A stretch of DNA of 55,176 nucleotides, taken from assembly GCF_013304825.1 (NCBI RefSeq), contig NZ_JAAWUO010000022.1:1-55176 (forward strand), in the 5' to 3' direction. A model generated the notes under the pieces. The model saw nothing but the letters and a program-made list of their open reading frames with translations. It ran no database searches and had not been told where the DNA came from. The position numbers were made by a program, and so were the translations under genes. The DNA is from Blautia schinkii (GTDB taxonomy: Bacteria > Bacillota > Clostridia > Lachnospirales > Lachnospiraceae). Below are positions 25,650 to 34,469 of this stretch, piece by piece. The stretch's first letter is position 1. Every line of letters begins with the position of its first letter.

Positions 25650-26537
25650 TTATCTGTCCTCCTTTTCCAAGTCTGTCTGCGGTAACAACCACAGATACAG
25701 ATCTTCCAATCGCGGCTCCGTTGTAACAGACCCATCAATTTCCGAATGTTCGGACAGATAACGAATAGAAACCTGATTGTGATCTTCGCCTCGCTGATTG
25801 ATAATGCGCAGTCGCATTTCGCATTCCGGCAGCTTTGAGGTCGGAATTATGCAATTCCAAACCTTGCCCTCAATCCGCTTGACCAGTTCTGCGGTAGTTC
25901 CGACATCAACAATTTCTCCGGCTTTCATAATTGCGTTGCGCGTAGAAATATATTCTATGTCAGATACGATATGGGTGGAAATTAACACGATTCGATCATG
26001 CGAAAACTCGGAAATGAAATTCCGCAGACGCACGCGCTCTCCGGGGTCAAGTCCTGCTGTCGGTTCGTCCATGACAAGTATCTCCGGGTCGTTCAACATA
26101 GCCTGCGCAATACCAACACGACGCTTCATGCCGCCTGACAGATTGGAGATTTTTTTCTTTTTCACATCGGAGAGGGAAAGAAAGTCCAACAAATGATTGA
26201 TCTTTTTGGTAGTTGCCCTTGTAGGAATACCTTTCAGCGCAGCCATATACTCCAAATAATCTTTGACCGTAAAATCCCGGTGATACCCAAAATCCTGCGG
26301 CAGAAAGCCAAACTTGCTTCGGTAGACTTCACCTAACTCTCGAATGTCTTTTCCGTCATAGTAAACCGCTCCGTTGGTTGGTGTCATAATATCAGCAATC
26401 ATGCGCATGAGCGTGGTTTTCCCTGCACCATTCGCTCCCAAAAGTCCCCAAATGCCGGGAGTCAATGTCAGATTGACATCATTTACTGCTGTTTTGTCTT
26501 TGAACTGCTTGCTTAAATGCTCTATTTTCAGTTCCAT
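25650..26537 (-). CDS. ABC transporter ATP-binding protein, BcrA/LanF-like
   Basis: 295 aa with a complete ATPase: Walker A GANGAGKTT at about 35-43, signature LSGGMKRRVGIA, Walker B ILVMDEPT, switch His in ISTHIVSD. A C-terminal extension of ~75 residues is usual for antibiotic-resistance ATPases. It is translated with the permease (2-bp gap). A terminator hairpin sits 36 bp upstream of its start, so expression may depend on read-through from the kinase gene. Confidence 0.93.
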   Translation of the reverse strand: MELKIEHLSKQFKDKTAVNDVNLTLTPGIWGLLGANGAGKTTLMRMIADIMTPTNGAVYYDGKDIRELGEVYRSKFGFLPQDFGYHRDFTVKDYLEYMAALKGIPTRATTKKINHLLDFLSLSDVKKKKISNLSGGMKRRVGIAQAMLNDPEILVMDEPTAGLDPGERVRLRNFISEFSHDRIVLISTHIVSDIEYISTRNAIMKAGEIVDVGTTAELVKRIEGKVWNCIIPTSKLPECEMRLRIINQRGEDHNQVSIRYLSEHSEIDGSVTTEPRLEDLYLWLLPQTDLEKEDR

Positions 26538-26573
26538 GCTTACACTCCTTTCTTTTGCTTCGGCTGAACAATA

Positions 26574-26616
26574 AAAAGCCTTTGTTCGATAATCATTGTA
26601 CCGAACAAAGGCTTTT
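26574..26616 (-). terminator. Terminator or attenuator before the ABC genes
   Basis: Perfect 15-bp stem AAAAGCCTTTGTTCG / CGAACAAAGGCTTTT with a 13-nt loop. On the minus strand it is followed by TTTTTATTG. It lies between the kinase stop (26678) and the ATPase start (26537). Confidence 0.85.
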
Positions 26617-26677
26617 CAATCTCAAAAATTACACGCTTAAATTCCTAAGGTATTCCTAAGATCACATTCTTATTGTC

Positions 26678-27742
26678 CTAAGCGGAAAGGGGTAATGTAA
26701 TCACAAAGTCTATGGTTTCGTTTTGACTGGATGCAATAATCTTTCCACCATGTAAATGTATAATTTCTTCCGCAATAGAAAGACCAAGTCCTGCACCACC
26801 TGTGTTAGAAAGCCGGGCATCATCCAAGCGATTGAATTTTTCAAATATACTGTTAAGCTGTTCCTGTGGAATTGTTTTTCCACGATTTTCAAAAGTGATT
26901 TGAATATCATGCTCTAACCGTTTGGCGTATATAGTGATTTCTGTCTGCGGGTAACTGTATGACGCAGCATTTCGTAAAAGGTTACTGAAAACTCGCGCCA
27001 GCTTTTCGGGATCAGCATTCACAGATAAGTTGTCCTCCGCAGTAAATACCGCCGTGTTGCCATTTGCAGAGAGTGTCGGGTATATTTCATCTATTACCTG
27101 CGCAATCAAACAATGTAAATCTACATTTTCTTTTTTGATAATGACCGCATGTGCATTGTACTTGGTAATTTCAAAAAGTTCATTGATGAGCTTTTCAAGG
27201 CGTTCTGCCTTATTCAACGCAACTTTTACATACTTTTCCTTTTGCTGTTCAGGCATGTCAGGGGCTTCATGGAGCAGGCTCAAATAGCCGATTACCGTTG
27301 TGAGAGGGGTGCGTATATCATGTGCCAGATACATAACAATTTCATTTTTCTTTTCTTCTGCCTGCTTTGCAGCCCGTTTGCTCAACAGAACAGACATTTT
27401 GATTTGATTGAGTTGTGCCTCCAATTCTTTCAGTGGGTCAGACAATGATACGGTATGATTGTTCTGCTCATAGACCGTTTGGGTCGCATCAATTACTTCA
27501 TCCAGATAGCCCCACGGCTTTTTCCAATAGTAATTGAAAATACATACAAAGCCGATCATCAGATACAAAATAAAAAGCAGATCGAGCCTCCAGTAGAGCC
27601 ATGCAAAAATATCGTTTTCAAATTTTGAAAAGATGTAGTCCAAGATAAGGGTCAAACCATATCCAACAACGGTATAAACCAACAATGATAGGTATAAGCG
27701 CACTTTAAGGTGCTTTTCTGTTGTCATTTCTTTCTTCGACAT
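26678..27742 (-). CDS. VanS-like sensor histidine kinase
   Basis: 354 aa. Two N-terminal helices (about 17-38 and 52-72) with a very short external loop, then a HisKA domain with YLAHDIRTPLTTVIGYLSLL and HATPase motifs (VFSNLLRNAASYSYP, FENRGKTIP, TGGAGLGLSIAEEI). The catalytic half is close to VanS kinases of glycopeptide-resistance operons. ATG at 27742 follows AGGAGGTG at 7 bp. It comes after regulator and VanZ-like genes; no D-Ala-D-Lac ligase genes are present, so the input may be another cell-wall antibiotic. Confidence 0.9.
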   Translation of the reverse strand: MSKKEMTTEKHLKVRLYLSLLVYTVVGYGLTLILDYIFSKFENDIFAWLYWRLDLLFILYLMIGFVCIFNYYWKKPWGYLDEVIDATQTVYEQNNHTVSLSDPLKELEAQLNQIKMSVLLSKRAAKQAEEKKNEIVMYLAHDIRTPLTTVIGYLSLLHEAPDMPEQQKEKYVKVALNKAERLEKLINELFEITKYNAHAVIIKKENVDLHCLIAQVIDEIYPTLSANGNTAVFTAEDNLSVNADPEKLARVFSNLLRNAASYSYPQTEITIYAKRLEHDIQITFENRGKTIPQEQLNSIFEKFNRLDDARLSNTGGAGLGLSIAEEIIHLHGGKIIASSQNETIDFVITLPLSA

Positions 27743-27755
27743 GAGAATACACCTC

Positions 27756-28265
27756 CTACCGATTAGCAAACAGAAGAAAGCCAAGTAGGCCAATCACGAC
27801 AACACTTACTATGCCTGCCAGAATGGAAAACAGTCTGTTTGCTTTTATTCTATTTCCGATTAACCGGGCTGCCATCGAATATACAGCAAGCCCCAAAAGA
27901 CCACCTGCCGTATTTGTGAGTACATCAGTAATATCAGAACGCCCGACTACTAAGATATACTGCATAGTTTCCAATAAAAAACTTGTTCCAGCAATCAGCA
28001 TGAACTTCACATATAATTTTGTTCTTGGCAGAAGCATTTGAAGATAAATGCCCATAGGAACAAAAATCAAGAAATTTTCGAATACCTCTGTTAAGTGAAA
28101 TGCTGCGCCAACTTCTTTGTCATAGTGAAAAGGAATAAGGTTTATACTTCTTACTTTATCCAGATCACTGATTGAAAACTGTAGTTTGAACAGTATGATC
28201 CAAACCAGAAGTACCAGATAAATTAAGAATAAAATGGTTATGAAGCAATTTGATTTTCTTTTCAT
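27756..28265 (-). CDS. VanZ-family membrane protein
   Basis: 169 aa. Five predicted helices with the VanZ-family pattern: NLIPF near the first loop, ENFLIFVPMGIYL, LLETMQYILVVGRSDITDVLTNTAGGLLG. VanZ in Tn1546 gives low-level teicoplanin resistance by an unknown mechanism, and many paralogues are unlinked to van ligases. Start 28265 (MKRKSN) has AAGGAGT 6 bp upstream. It is placed between regulator and kinase, an unusual order. Confidence 0.88.
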   Translation of the reverse strand: MKRKSNCFITILFLIYLVLLVWIILFKLQFSISDLDKVRSINLIPFHYDKEVGAAFHLTEVFENFLIFVPMGIYLQMLLPRTKLYVKFMLIAGTSFLLETMQYILVVGRSDITDVLTNTAGGLLGLAVYSMAARLIGNRIKANRLFSILAGIVSVVVIGLLGFLLFANR

Positions 28266-28281
28266 AGCGTACTCCTTTCGC

Positions 28282-28977
28282 TTAAATTTTGTAACCAACA
28301 CCCCAAATCGTTTTAATATACTGCGGAGTATCGGAAGTATCTTTCAGTTTCTCACGCAGATGCCGGATATGCACAGTAATTGTGCTGCTGTTTTTAGAGT
28401 AGTATTCATCTTTCCAAACTGCATGAAACAGTTCCTCAATACTTACAACATTCCCAGCACTTTCCAAAAGAACCTGGAGGATAGAAAATTCTGTCGGTGT
28501 CAGAGAAACCGGCTCACCGTCTAACAGACATTCATGGGTCTGCACATTCAGGCACAATTTGTTATAGGAAAGTTCCGATGGAACTTTTTCTGTGATGATA
28601 CCGGGCGAATATTTCTTGTAACGTCTTAACTGTGCTTTCACTCTGGCAACTACTTCAAGTGGGCGAAAAGGTTTTGTCACATAATCGTCCGCTCCCAATG
28701 TCAGCCCCGTTATTTTATCCGTTTCCTCAATTTTAGCTGTTAGCATTATGATTGGATAAGTGTATTTCTTTCGGATAAGCTGGCAAAGTGAAAAGCCGTT
28801 CATATCCGGGAGCATAATATCCAGAATGGCAAGATCAATGTCGCCGCTTTCAATACACGACATGGCATCCGTTGCGCAGTAAAATTTATAAACGATGTAA
28901 TTTTCGTTTTTCAAGTAGACCTCCAACAGATTCGCTATATCTTGCTCGTCATCTATAATTAGTATCTTTTCAGACAT
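28282..28977 (-). CDS. VanR-like response regulator (OmpR family)
   Basis: 231 aa. Receiver with IIDDE at 7-11, Asp53 in AILDIMLPD and DDYVTKPFRP, then a winged helix with NSSTITVHIRHLREKLK and IWGVGYKI. Start at 28977 (MSEKILIIDDEQD) follows a GGAGAG site. First gene of the operon regulator / VanZ-like / kinase, which then leads to the ABC pair. Confidence 0.93.
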   Translation of the reverse strand: MSEKILIIDDEQDIANLLEVYLKNENYIVYKFYCATDAMSCIESGDIDLAILDIMLPDMNGFSLCQLIRKKYTYPIIMLTAKIEETDKITGLTLGADDYVTKPFRPLEVVARVKAQLRRYKKYSPGIITEKVPSELSYNKLCLNVQTHECLLDGEPVSLTPTEFSILQVLLESAGNVVSIEELFHAVWKDEYYSKNSSTITVHIRHLREKLKDTSDTPQYIKTIWGVGYKI

Positions 28978-29072
28978 ATTTTCAACTCTCCTTTTTGCTT
29001 GTACTCGATTAAGTATAACAAATACAGCATCTAAATTCACAATGGATTGCATGCGAAATTATTAAGATTTTC

Positions 29073-29277
29073 CTAACTTTCAAATTTACAAAAAGCTCGC
29101 ATCTGCCGCACCTCGTTTTTCAGCATCCGTTTGATTTTGTCGCTCATGGTTTCAGTGCTGGTGGTGCTGAAATGTACGCGCACCTTTGTAGGTTGTCTTT
29201 CCAATCTTCCGTACCAGCGCCGGGGCGTTCTGCTCCGTCTGAACGGTCGTTGTGTGGGGTGTATTTTCAATGTTCAT
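29073..29277 (-). pseudogene. TnpW-like transposon protein, frameshifted
   Basis: ATG at 29277 opens MNIENTPHTTTVQTEQNAPA...RKIGKTTYK. The protein then continues in the next frame as VRVHFSTTSTETMSDKIKRM...NEVRQM. An extra G in AAAGGTGCGC (expected AAAGTGCGC) explains the shift. The pattern (IGxTTYxVxxHFSxTSxETxxDKIxRM) is that of TnpW-type small proteins carried by Tn1549-like conjugative elements. It lies just past the 3' end of cluster B and upstream of the VanR-like gene. Confidence 0.65.
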
Positions 29278-29362
29278 CTACATAGCTTTCTTTAGGTGAC
29301 ACGATCTCTTTTGCCGCCGTTCTCGTTGCCGCCGCGTTTTCCTCCCTGAAGTTCTTTCTGGC
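29267..29362 (-). pseudogene. C-terminal scrap of a conjugative-element gene
   Basis: A minus-strand frame without a start reads ARKNFREENAAATRTAAKEI, then VSPKESYVDEH, ending at TGA 29267-29269. The end overlaps the start of the TnpW-like gene, as expected for adjacent genes in an element of this kind. It is cut off by the terminator of the cluster B permease, marking the border of the inserted cassette. Confidence 0.45.
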
Positions 29363-29366
29363 AAAA

Positions 29367-29413
29367 ATGAAAAATCAGCAGAACAGCATTTATCGAGTGT
29401 TCCGCTGATTTAT
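29367..29413 (-). terminator. Terminator of the cluster B permease
   Basis: Stem AAATCAGCAGAACA (29372-29385) / TGTTCCGCTGATTT (29398-29411). On the minus strand it is followed by a T-rich tail. It starts 15 bp after the permease stop. Confidence 0.8.
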
Positions 29414-29425
29414 TATCATTTGTGT

Positions 29426-31837
29426 TTATTCTTCGTGAATGGCAGATAAAATCCCGGTTTTCCTTAATTCAGCTTTTGCGTATGCCGTGAAAATCATATA
29501 GATAACTACCATTGCAGCAATAAGTGCTATGATGAACAGCCACGGTAGTTTTAGTGAGATACAATGATTTACTGCCTCCAAACGCTGGCAAGCTATGATA
29601 CTGATAATCGTACCCAATGCAAGTGACACTGTCAGTGATCCACTGAGGTAGATACCAATTTCTTGGCTCAACATAGCTTTTAGCTGCTTTTGTGTTGCTC
29701 CGACAGCTTCCAGCAGACCAAATTCCCGTTTTCTATTCTGAAAATCAACCATCAACATATTCATAAGGCTGATACCGCCAAATGTAAACAGGATCGCTGT
29801 TGCCATGTATAGTGCCTTTATCGATGAACTGTATCGATACTGAATGTTTTTAATCGTCTGCTCAATCGTATTGACCGATATTTTTCCATTTTGCTCTGCA
29901 ATTTCCTGAACAACGTTCAGGACTTCGTCAAAATGACCGGGCGTGACTTTAAGTGCCAAGATACCAGTCTGTTCCGTTATACCTGTCAGATTCTTTACCA
30001 TATCGTACGTCATCATAAAATACGGACTGCCTGGAACAATCGGACTACGTTCCATCAAATCGGTTTGGTTGTAGGTGCCTACAACAACTGCGTCAACATT
30101 AAATGTGCTGCCATCCGGAGAACGCCCTTCCAATTGCAAAGTGTCGCCAACATTCGCAATCTTTTCGGATGCCAGTATTCCATATTTTTCAGTCATAACA
30201 TCGTAATCTGCTGTTCCAGATGATAGAACTGCTTGCTTTTCAGCCAGTTGTTCACGATTTAAGGTCGGGAAATCGTTCATAATACTGGTAAGGGAACCAC
30301 TTCCGCCGGGAAAGGTAATAGACATCTGGACGCTGTTAAATGCAGTTACGCTTTCTATTCCGGCAGTATTTTCTAAGTTGTGCCGCAGTGTTTGACTTTC
30401 AAGCGGGTTTTCTTCCAGTTGCAGTTTTGAACTTCCGTACGGCTCAGATTCTTTATCAAACGAACTTCCAACGTGATTCTTCACCTGCAAAAGAATACTG
30501 CCAGCAGGATAGTATTTGAAAGCTGCCTGTTTTTCTGGATCGATAGAACCTGCAACTGTAGATGCACCCAGCAAAAGCGCACCGCTCACACCCAGCATTA
30601 CTAACGTCAAAATAGCTTTTTGCCGATTCCGTTGAATATTGATTTTTGCAAGATTGTTAGGTGACAGCTTGCGATGCAGCTTTGAACTGACCTTTGCTTT
30701 CCCGGAATAGGCAAGGTATTTTGCACCCTCAACGGGAGAAGTGTTCATTGCGACTCGAACTGGCTTGAAAATTGCAATATTCACCATTACAATGCCCACT
30801 ATAGCAATCAGTACCGCATAGACCGTCGCCGTTTTGATTTGAAATCCCTTCGGATACGCAGCGAACCCAATCAGCAAGCCAGCAATTAGTCCAAGAGGAA
30901 TACTAGTAAAAGCATACAGGAGTCCTTCTTTTCTTGCCATTCGTTTTATTTGCTTTTTTGTCATTCCAATTGTCCGCAGTTGGCCGAACATCTGCATATT
31001 TTTCGCAATCTTTGTGTAAAAGACACCATATATAATCGTTGCAGCCAGCACAGTAGTCAATGCAGCCAGCATAGGGATAGGGAGTTGGATACCGGACTGA
31101 ATAACCCCCGTCATAACGGCAGAATACTCCGTAAGATATATCTGATCTTCTACAATGCCAGTGTTTTCAATGATTTTATCCGTAAAGTCAAGGATGGCAT
31201 CAGACCGGATTGCATCTGTATTCAGACGGGTATATGCTGTTACTTGAAGGTGATCCATCAGGCTCATGGCGAGATCTTTGCTCAGATAGACAAAATACCC
31301 ATCGCTCTTGCGATCCTCGTTCAAAATGCCTGAAAGTGTATATTCTGCTTTATCCCCCGTACCGGTCACATCAAAAGTAATGGTGTCGCCGGGACGATAT
31401 GATTCTCCCAAAAAGTCAATATAATTTTGCGGGAGCATGATTTCATTTGCCTTTTGTGGGAGGCTGCCTTGTAAAGACATTTCCTCCTGATGCGTAAAAT
31501 AATCTTCGCTCCCATAAGCGACCGTAATTGTCTTATTGCCTGAATAGGATAGTCCGATTGCAGCATACTCGCCAATCCATTGAACGTCTTTACTTTGACG
31601 CAAACTGGATAGCTGGTCGTCGGTTATTCCCAGAATTGCGATCTGCGCTTTAGTGCGCTGTGTATTCTTAAATTCTTCCTGCTCACCTGCGGATATTAAA
31701 ATGATTGAAAAAATCATGCAGACAGAAAGCGCAATCGTAAGGAGCAAAAAGGCTTTGCTTCGCTTATCTGCTTTCCTGCTCCGTTTGGCCAGCTTCTTTG
31801 TAATGGCACTGGTATCATTTTCAAAAGGCCATGTCAT
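29426..31837 (-). CDS. FtsX-family ABC transporter permease (cluster B)
   Basis: 803 aa. TM1 at about 27-48, a first extracytoplasmic domain (about 55-250), three helices (about 258-360), a further helix at about 410-430, a second extracytoplasmic domain (about 435-645) and three C-terminal helices. This is the MacB/Vex-like plan with two FtsX domains. The N-terminus MTWPFENDTSAITKKLA is shared with the cluster A permease, but the rest is clearly diverged and ~125 residues longer. It follows the ATPase by 14 bp and is transcribed from the operator block at 32545-32652. Confidence 0.92.
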   Translation of the reverse strand: MTWPFENDTSAITKKLAKRSRKADKRSKAFLLLTIALSVCMIFSIILISAGEQEEFKNTQRTKAQIAILGITDDQLSSLRQSKDVQWIGEYAAIGLSYSGNKTITVAYGSEDYFTHQEEMSLQGSLPQKANEIMLPQNYIDFLGESYRPGDTITFDVTGTGDKAEYTLSGILNEDRKSDGYFVYLSKDLAMSLMDHLQVTAYTRLNTDAIRSDAILDFTDKIIENTGIVEDQIYLTEYSAVMTGVIQSGIQLPIPMLAALTTVLAATIIYGVFYTKIAKNMQMFGQLRTIGMTKKQIKRMARKEGLLYAFTSIPLGLIAGLLIGFAAYPKGFQIKTATVYAVLIAIVGIVMVNIAIFKPVRVAMNTSPVEGAKYLAYSGKAKVSSKLHRKLSPNNLAKINIQRNRQKAILTLVMLGVSGALLLGASTVAGSIDPEKQAAFKYYPAGSILLQVKNHVGSSFDKESEPYGSSKLQLEENPLESQTLRHNLENTAGIESVTAFNSVQMSITFPGGSGSLTSIMNDFPTLNREQLAEKQAVLSSGTADYDVMTEKYGILASEKIANVGDTLQLEGRSPDGSTFNVDAVVVGTYNQTDLMERSPIVPGSPYFMMTYDMVKNLTGITEQTGILALKVTPGHFDEVLNVVQEIAEQNGKISVNTIEQTIKNIQYRYSSSIKALYMATAILFTFGGISLMNMLMVDFQNRKREFGLLEAVGATQKQLKAMLSQEIGIYLSGSLTVSLALGTIISIIACQRLEAVNHCISLKLPWLFIIALIAAMVVIYMIFTAYAKAELRKTGILSAIHEE

Positions 31838-31851
31838 AGCCTGTCACCTCC

Positions 31852-32517
31852 TTACTCCACAATCTTTCCGTCCTCAATGCGGACAATCCGATCTGCAAGG
31901 CGGGCAATGTCGTTGTTGTGGGTAATCATCACAACAGTTTGCCGGAACTCCGCACTGGTGCGCTTGATAAGCCCCAGCACCTCGGCGCTGGTTTTACTGT
32001 CAAGGTTGCCGGTCGGCTCGTCGGCCAGCACGATAGCCGGTTTGGTAATCAGAGCGCGGGCAATCGCCACACGCTGCTGCTGTCCGCCGGAAAGATTGTT
32101 TGGCATATTTTTCAGCTTATCTTCCAGTCCCAGCAGGTGAACGATCTCGTCCAAAAACTTCTGATCCACCGTGTCCCCGTCCAGTTCCACCGGCAGGACG
32201 ATGTTCTCATACACATTCAGAATAGGAACAAGGTTATAGTTCTGGAAGATAAAGCCGATGTTGCGGCGACGGAAAATAGTGAGCTGTTCGTCATTCTTCT
32301 TTGCCAGTTCCTCACCGCGGACGATCACGGTTCCACTGGTGGGCGTATCCAGTCCACCCATCATGTGAAGCAACGTGGACTTGCCGCTGCCGGAGGTTCC
32401 AACCACCGCAACAAATTCGCCATCGCCTACAGAAAAATTCACGCCATCAAGAGCACGGGTAATGTTTGGCTCTGTGCCGTAATACTTTTTCAGGTCAATT
32501 GTCTGTAAAACGCTCAT
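31852..32517 (-). CDS. ABC transporter ATP-binding protein (cluster B)
   Basis: 221 aa, complete. Walker A GTSGSGKST, Q-loop FIFQNYNLVP, signature LSGGQQQRVAIARAL, Walker B IVLADEPTGNLD, His in MITHNND. This is the MacB/LolD-type ATPase that pairs with FtsX permeases. Nearly identical to the partial ATPase at 1-332. It starts at 32517 after GAAAGGAGT and is followed 14 bp later by its permease. Confidence 0.95.
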   Translation of the reverse strand: MSVLQTIDLKKYYGTEPNITRALDGVNFSVGDGEFVAVVGTSGSGKSTLLHMMGGLDTPTSGTVIVRGEELAKKNDEQLTIFRRRNIGFIFQNYNLVPILNVYENIVLPVELDGDTVDQKFLDEIVHLLGLEDKLKNMPNNLSGGQQQRVAIARALITKPAIVLADEPTGNLDSKTSAEVLGLIKRTSAEFRQTVVMITHNNDIARLADRIVRIEDGKIVE

Positions 32518-32544
32518 ATAGAAACTCCTTTCAAGGCTACCCGC

Positions 32545-32652
32545 CTTTTAATGGGGATATTGTAAAACCTAAATGTCCGTGAAATGTTACAACGGTCAAT
32601 TTGTATCACTGCAAATCAGGATGGAATGTTACAGCACTCGGACATTTCAAAA
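32545..32652 (-). promoter_or_regulatory. Promoter/operator block of the cluster B transporter
   Basis: Minus-strand -10 TACAAT (32559-32564), a 6-bp gap, operator at 32571-32591 (TGTAACATTTC then ACGGACATTT), and an inverted relative at 32623-32648. The flanks differ from the cluster A blocks while the operator and spacing are kept, which argues for selection. Confidence 0.75.
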
Positions 32653-32692
32653 AATGGCAGGCAGCCAAAAGCGACTACCCACCACATACATA

Positions 32693-33724
32693 CTATTTTG
32701 CGGGAAGCATGATGGAAAACTCAGATCCATTTCCCGGCACAGAAACCACCTTAATATAACCACCCTGTCTCGTTATGATCTCGCGGGTAAGGTACAATCC
32801 TATGCCGACGCCGGGCTTGATATGTACCTCTTCCTCGCGGTAAAAGCGCCGAAAAATAGCTGCCTGATTGCTTTCAGAAATTCCTTTACCATTATCAGCC
32901 ACTTTAATCTCCACATACATTTCCCATTGTACGACTGATACGGAGATTTTTCCGCCAACCGATGTGTATTTCACCGCGTTATCCAAAAGATTAAAGAGTG
33001 CTTCGACCGTCCACTTGTTGTCATGGGAAAGCATCAATTCTTCCGGACAGTTTACGGACACAGAAATCTCTTTTTTCTCTGCGGCATATACGATTCCACT
33101 CATGGCCTGCGCCACTGTGTCATATAGGTTGCTTACTTTCTTCTCCAACTGGATTACGCCTGTTTCCAACCGGGAGGTTTTCACAAGTGCCTGAAAAAGA
33201 AAATCCAGCTTATCTGTCTGTGTACGGATTCCACGAATAAAGTCCGTGCGCTCTGCCTCAGCCATAGGCTTTTCCAACAGTGTATCTGTTGCTATTTTCA
33301 GATTGCTTACGGGGGTTTTCACCTGATGGGAAATATCCGATACAAGTGACTGCAATTCCTGCCGATCTTCTTCCACCCGACGACGATCCTCCTGCATGAT
33401 CTGATATAGTCTTGCCAGCCTGTGACCAATTCTGGCAAGCTGTGTCTCACTGTCCTCGGAAAGAGAGATGCCTTTATTTCCGGCAATCATATGATCTAAG
33501 GTCCCGCACAGATCGGAGGTAAAGAGAGCGAGTTTCTTTCCCAATATTTGTGTCAAAGCAAGAAGCCACGCAAGGGCGCACAAAATCAGCACAGCACCGA
33601 CAACTAACACCGCAGCTTGCTCTGTTATAAAATATAAAATGGCAGCGGCCACGGTCATGGAGAGGATAAGTCCTATTATCACATAAAAAAATAACCGCTT
33701 TACTGAAAGACCTTGCAGCTTCAC
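32693..33724 (-). CDS. Sensor histidine kinase (cluster B)
   Basis: 343 aa, co-linear with the cluster A kinase. Two N-terminal helices almost without external loop, H-box SDISHQVKTPV (His about 133), N-box LLDNAVKYTS, G-boxes VADNGKGI and GVGIGLYLT. The start is taken as GTG at 33724, overlapping the regulator stop as GTGA; cluster A has ATG at the same point. Strongest divergence from cluster A lies in the two membrane helices and the following linker, as expected if each kinase has adapted to its own permease. Confidence 0.92.
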   Translation of the reverse strand: MKLQGLSVKRLFFYVIIGLILSMTVAAAILYFITEQAAVLVVGAVLILCALAWLLALTQILGKKLALFTSDLCGTLDHMIAGNKGISLSEDSETQLARIGHRLARLYQIMQEDRRRVEEDRQELQSLVSDISHQVKTPVSNLKIATDTLLEKPMAEAERTDFIRGIRTQTDKLDFLFQALVKTSRLETGVIQLEKKVSNLYDTVAQAMSGIVYAAEKKEISVSVNCPEELMLSHDNKWTVEALFNLLDNAVKYTSVGGKISVSVVQWEMYVEIKVADNGKGISESNQAAIFRRFYREEEVHIKPGVGIGLYLTREIITRQGGYIKVVSVPGNGSEFSIMLPAK

Positions 33725-34413
33725 TTTGCTTCGCCTCCTGTCCATTGATACCCCAAACCATAGATTGTCTTGATGTAGGGCGCACCGCCATCGGATTCTA
33801 TCTTGCTGCGGATTCTGCTCACAGAAGTTGTCAGCGTGTGTTCGTCTACAAAACGCTCGTCAATATCCCATAGTTTTTCTAATAACTGTCTGCGCGTCAA
33901 TACCTGTTTTGGGTTTCTGCGAAACAGATTCAGCATCTTAAATTCCATTGCTGACAGGGTTAGTGAGATGCCGTTTAGTGAAGCGGAATGCTCTGAGAAA
34001 TCCAAGAATAGCCGCCCATCGTCGTAAACTTCCTTTGCAGACTTATGATGTTCCAACAACGAAAACATCGCTTTGATTTTCCTCTGCAAGGTTCCTACCA
34101 AAAAAGGTTTTGTAATATAATCTACTGCACCAACTTCATATCCTCGTATTTGGTCGCTCTCTTGATCGTTGGCAGTCAAAAAAATCACAATTGCATCCGG
34201 GCAGTTAGGCTTTACGAGTTTGCACAGTTCAAAGCCGCTGCCATCGGGGAGATTGACATCCAGCAGTATCAAATCAAATTCCCGCTGACGAATAGCTTCA
34301 GCAGCGGTTCTGAAATTCAGGGCAGAAGTCACGCCGTAACCGTCTGCTGTCAGATTATAGGACAGCATCTTATTCAAAAAGCTGTCATCCTCAACAATCA
34401 AAATTTGCTTCAT
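33721..34413 (-). CDS. OmpR-family response regulator (cluster B)
   Basis: 230 aa, same length as and closely similar to the cluster A regulator. VEDDS at 7-11, Asp52 in LLDVNLPDG, TKPF, and winged-helix segment VDEHTLTTSVSRIRSKIE. The DNA-contacting part is almost unchanged between A and B, matching the shared operator, so cross-regulation between the clusters is plausible. Confidence 0.94.
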   Translation of the reverse strand: MKQILIVEDDSFLNKMLSYNLTADGYGVTSALNFRTAAEAIRQREFDLILLDVNLPDGSGFELCKLVKPNCPDAIVIFLTANDQESDQIRGYEVGAVDYITKPFLVGTLQRKIKAMFSLLEHHKSAKEVYDDGRLFLDFSEHSASLNGISLTLSAMEFKMLNLFRRNPKQVLTRRQLLEKLWDIDERFVDEHTLTTSVSRIRSKIESDGGAPYIKTIYGLGYQWTGGEAK

Positions 34414-34436
34414 ATCCTCACTTCCTTTGCATCTAC

Positions 34437-34469
34437 AGTATAACAGGCAAATGTCCGTGAAATGTTACA
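34437..34469 (-). promoter_or_regulatory. Autoregulated promoter of the cluster B regulator
   Basis: Minus-strand -10 TATACT (34437-34442), a 6-bp gap, operator 34449-34469. The far end of the operator overlaps the stop codon of the broken excisionase-like gene, so the regulatory site and the element fragment form one junction. Confidence 0.72.
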
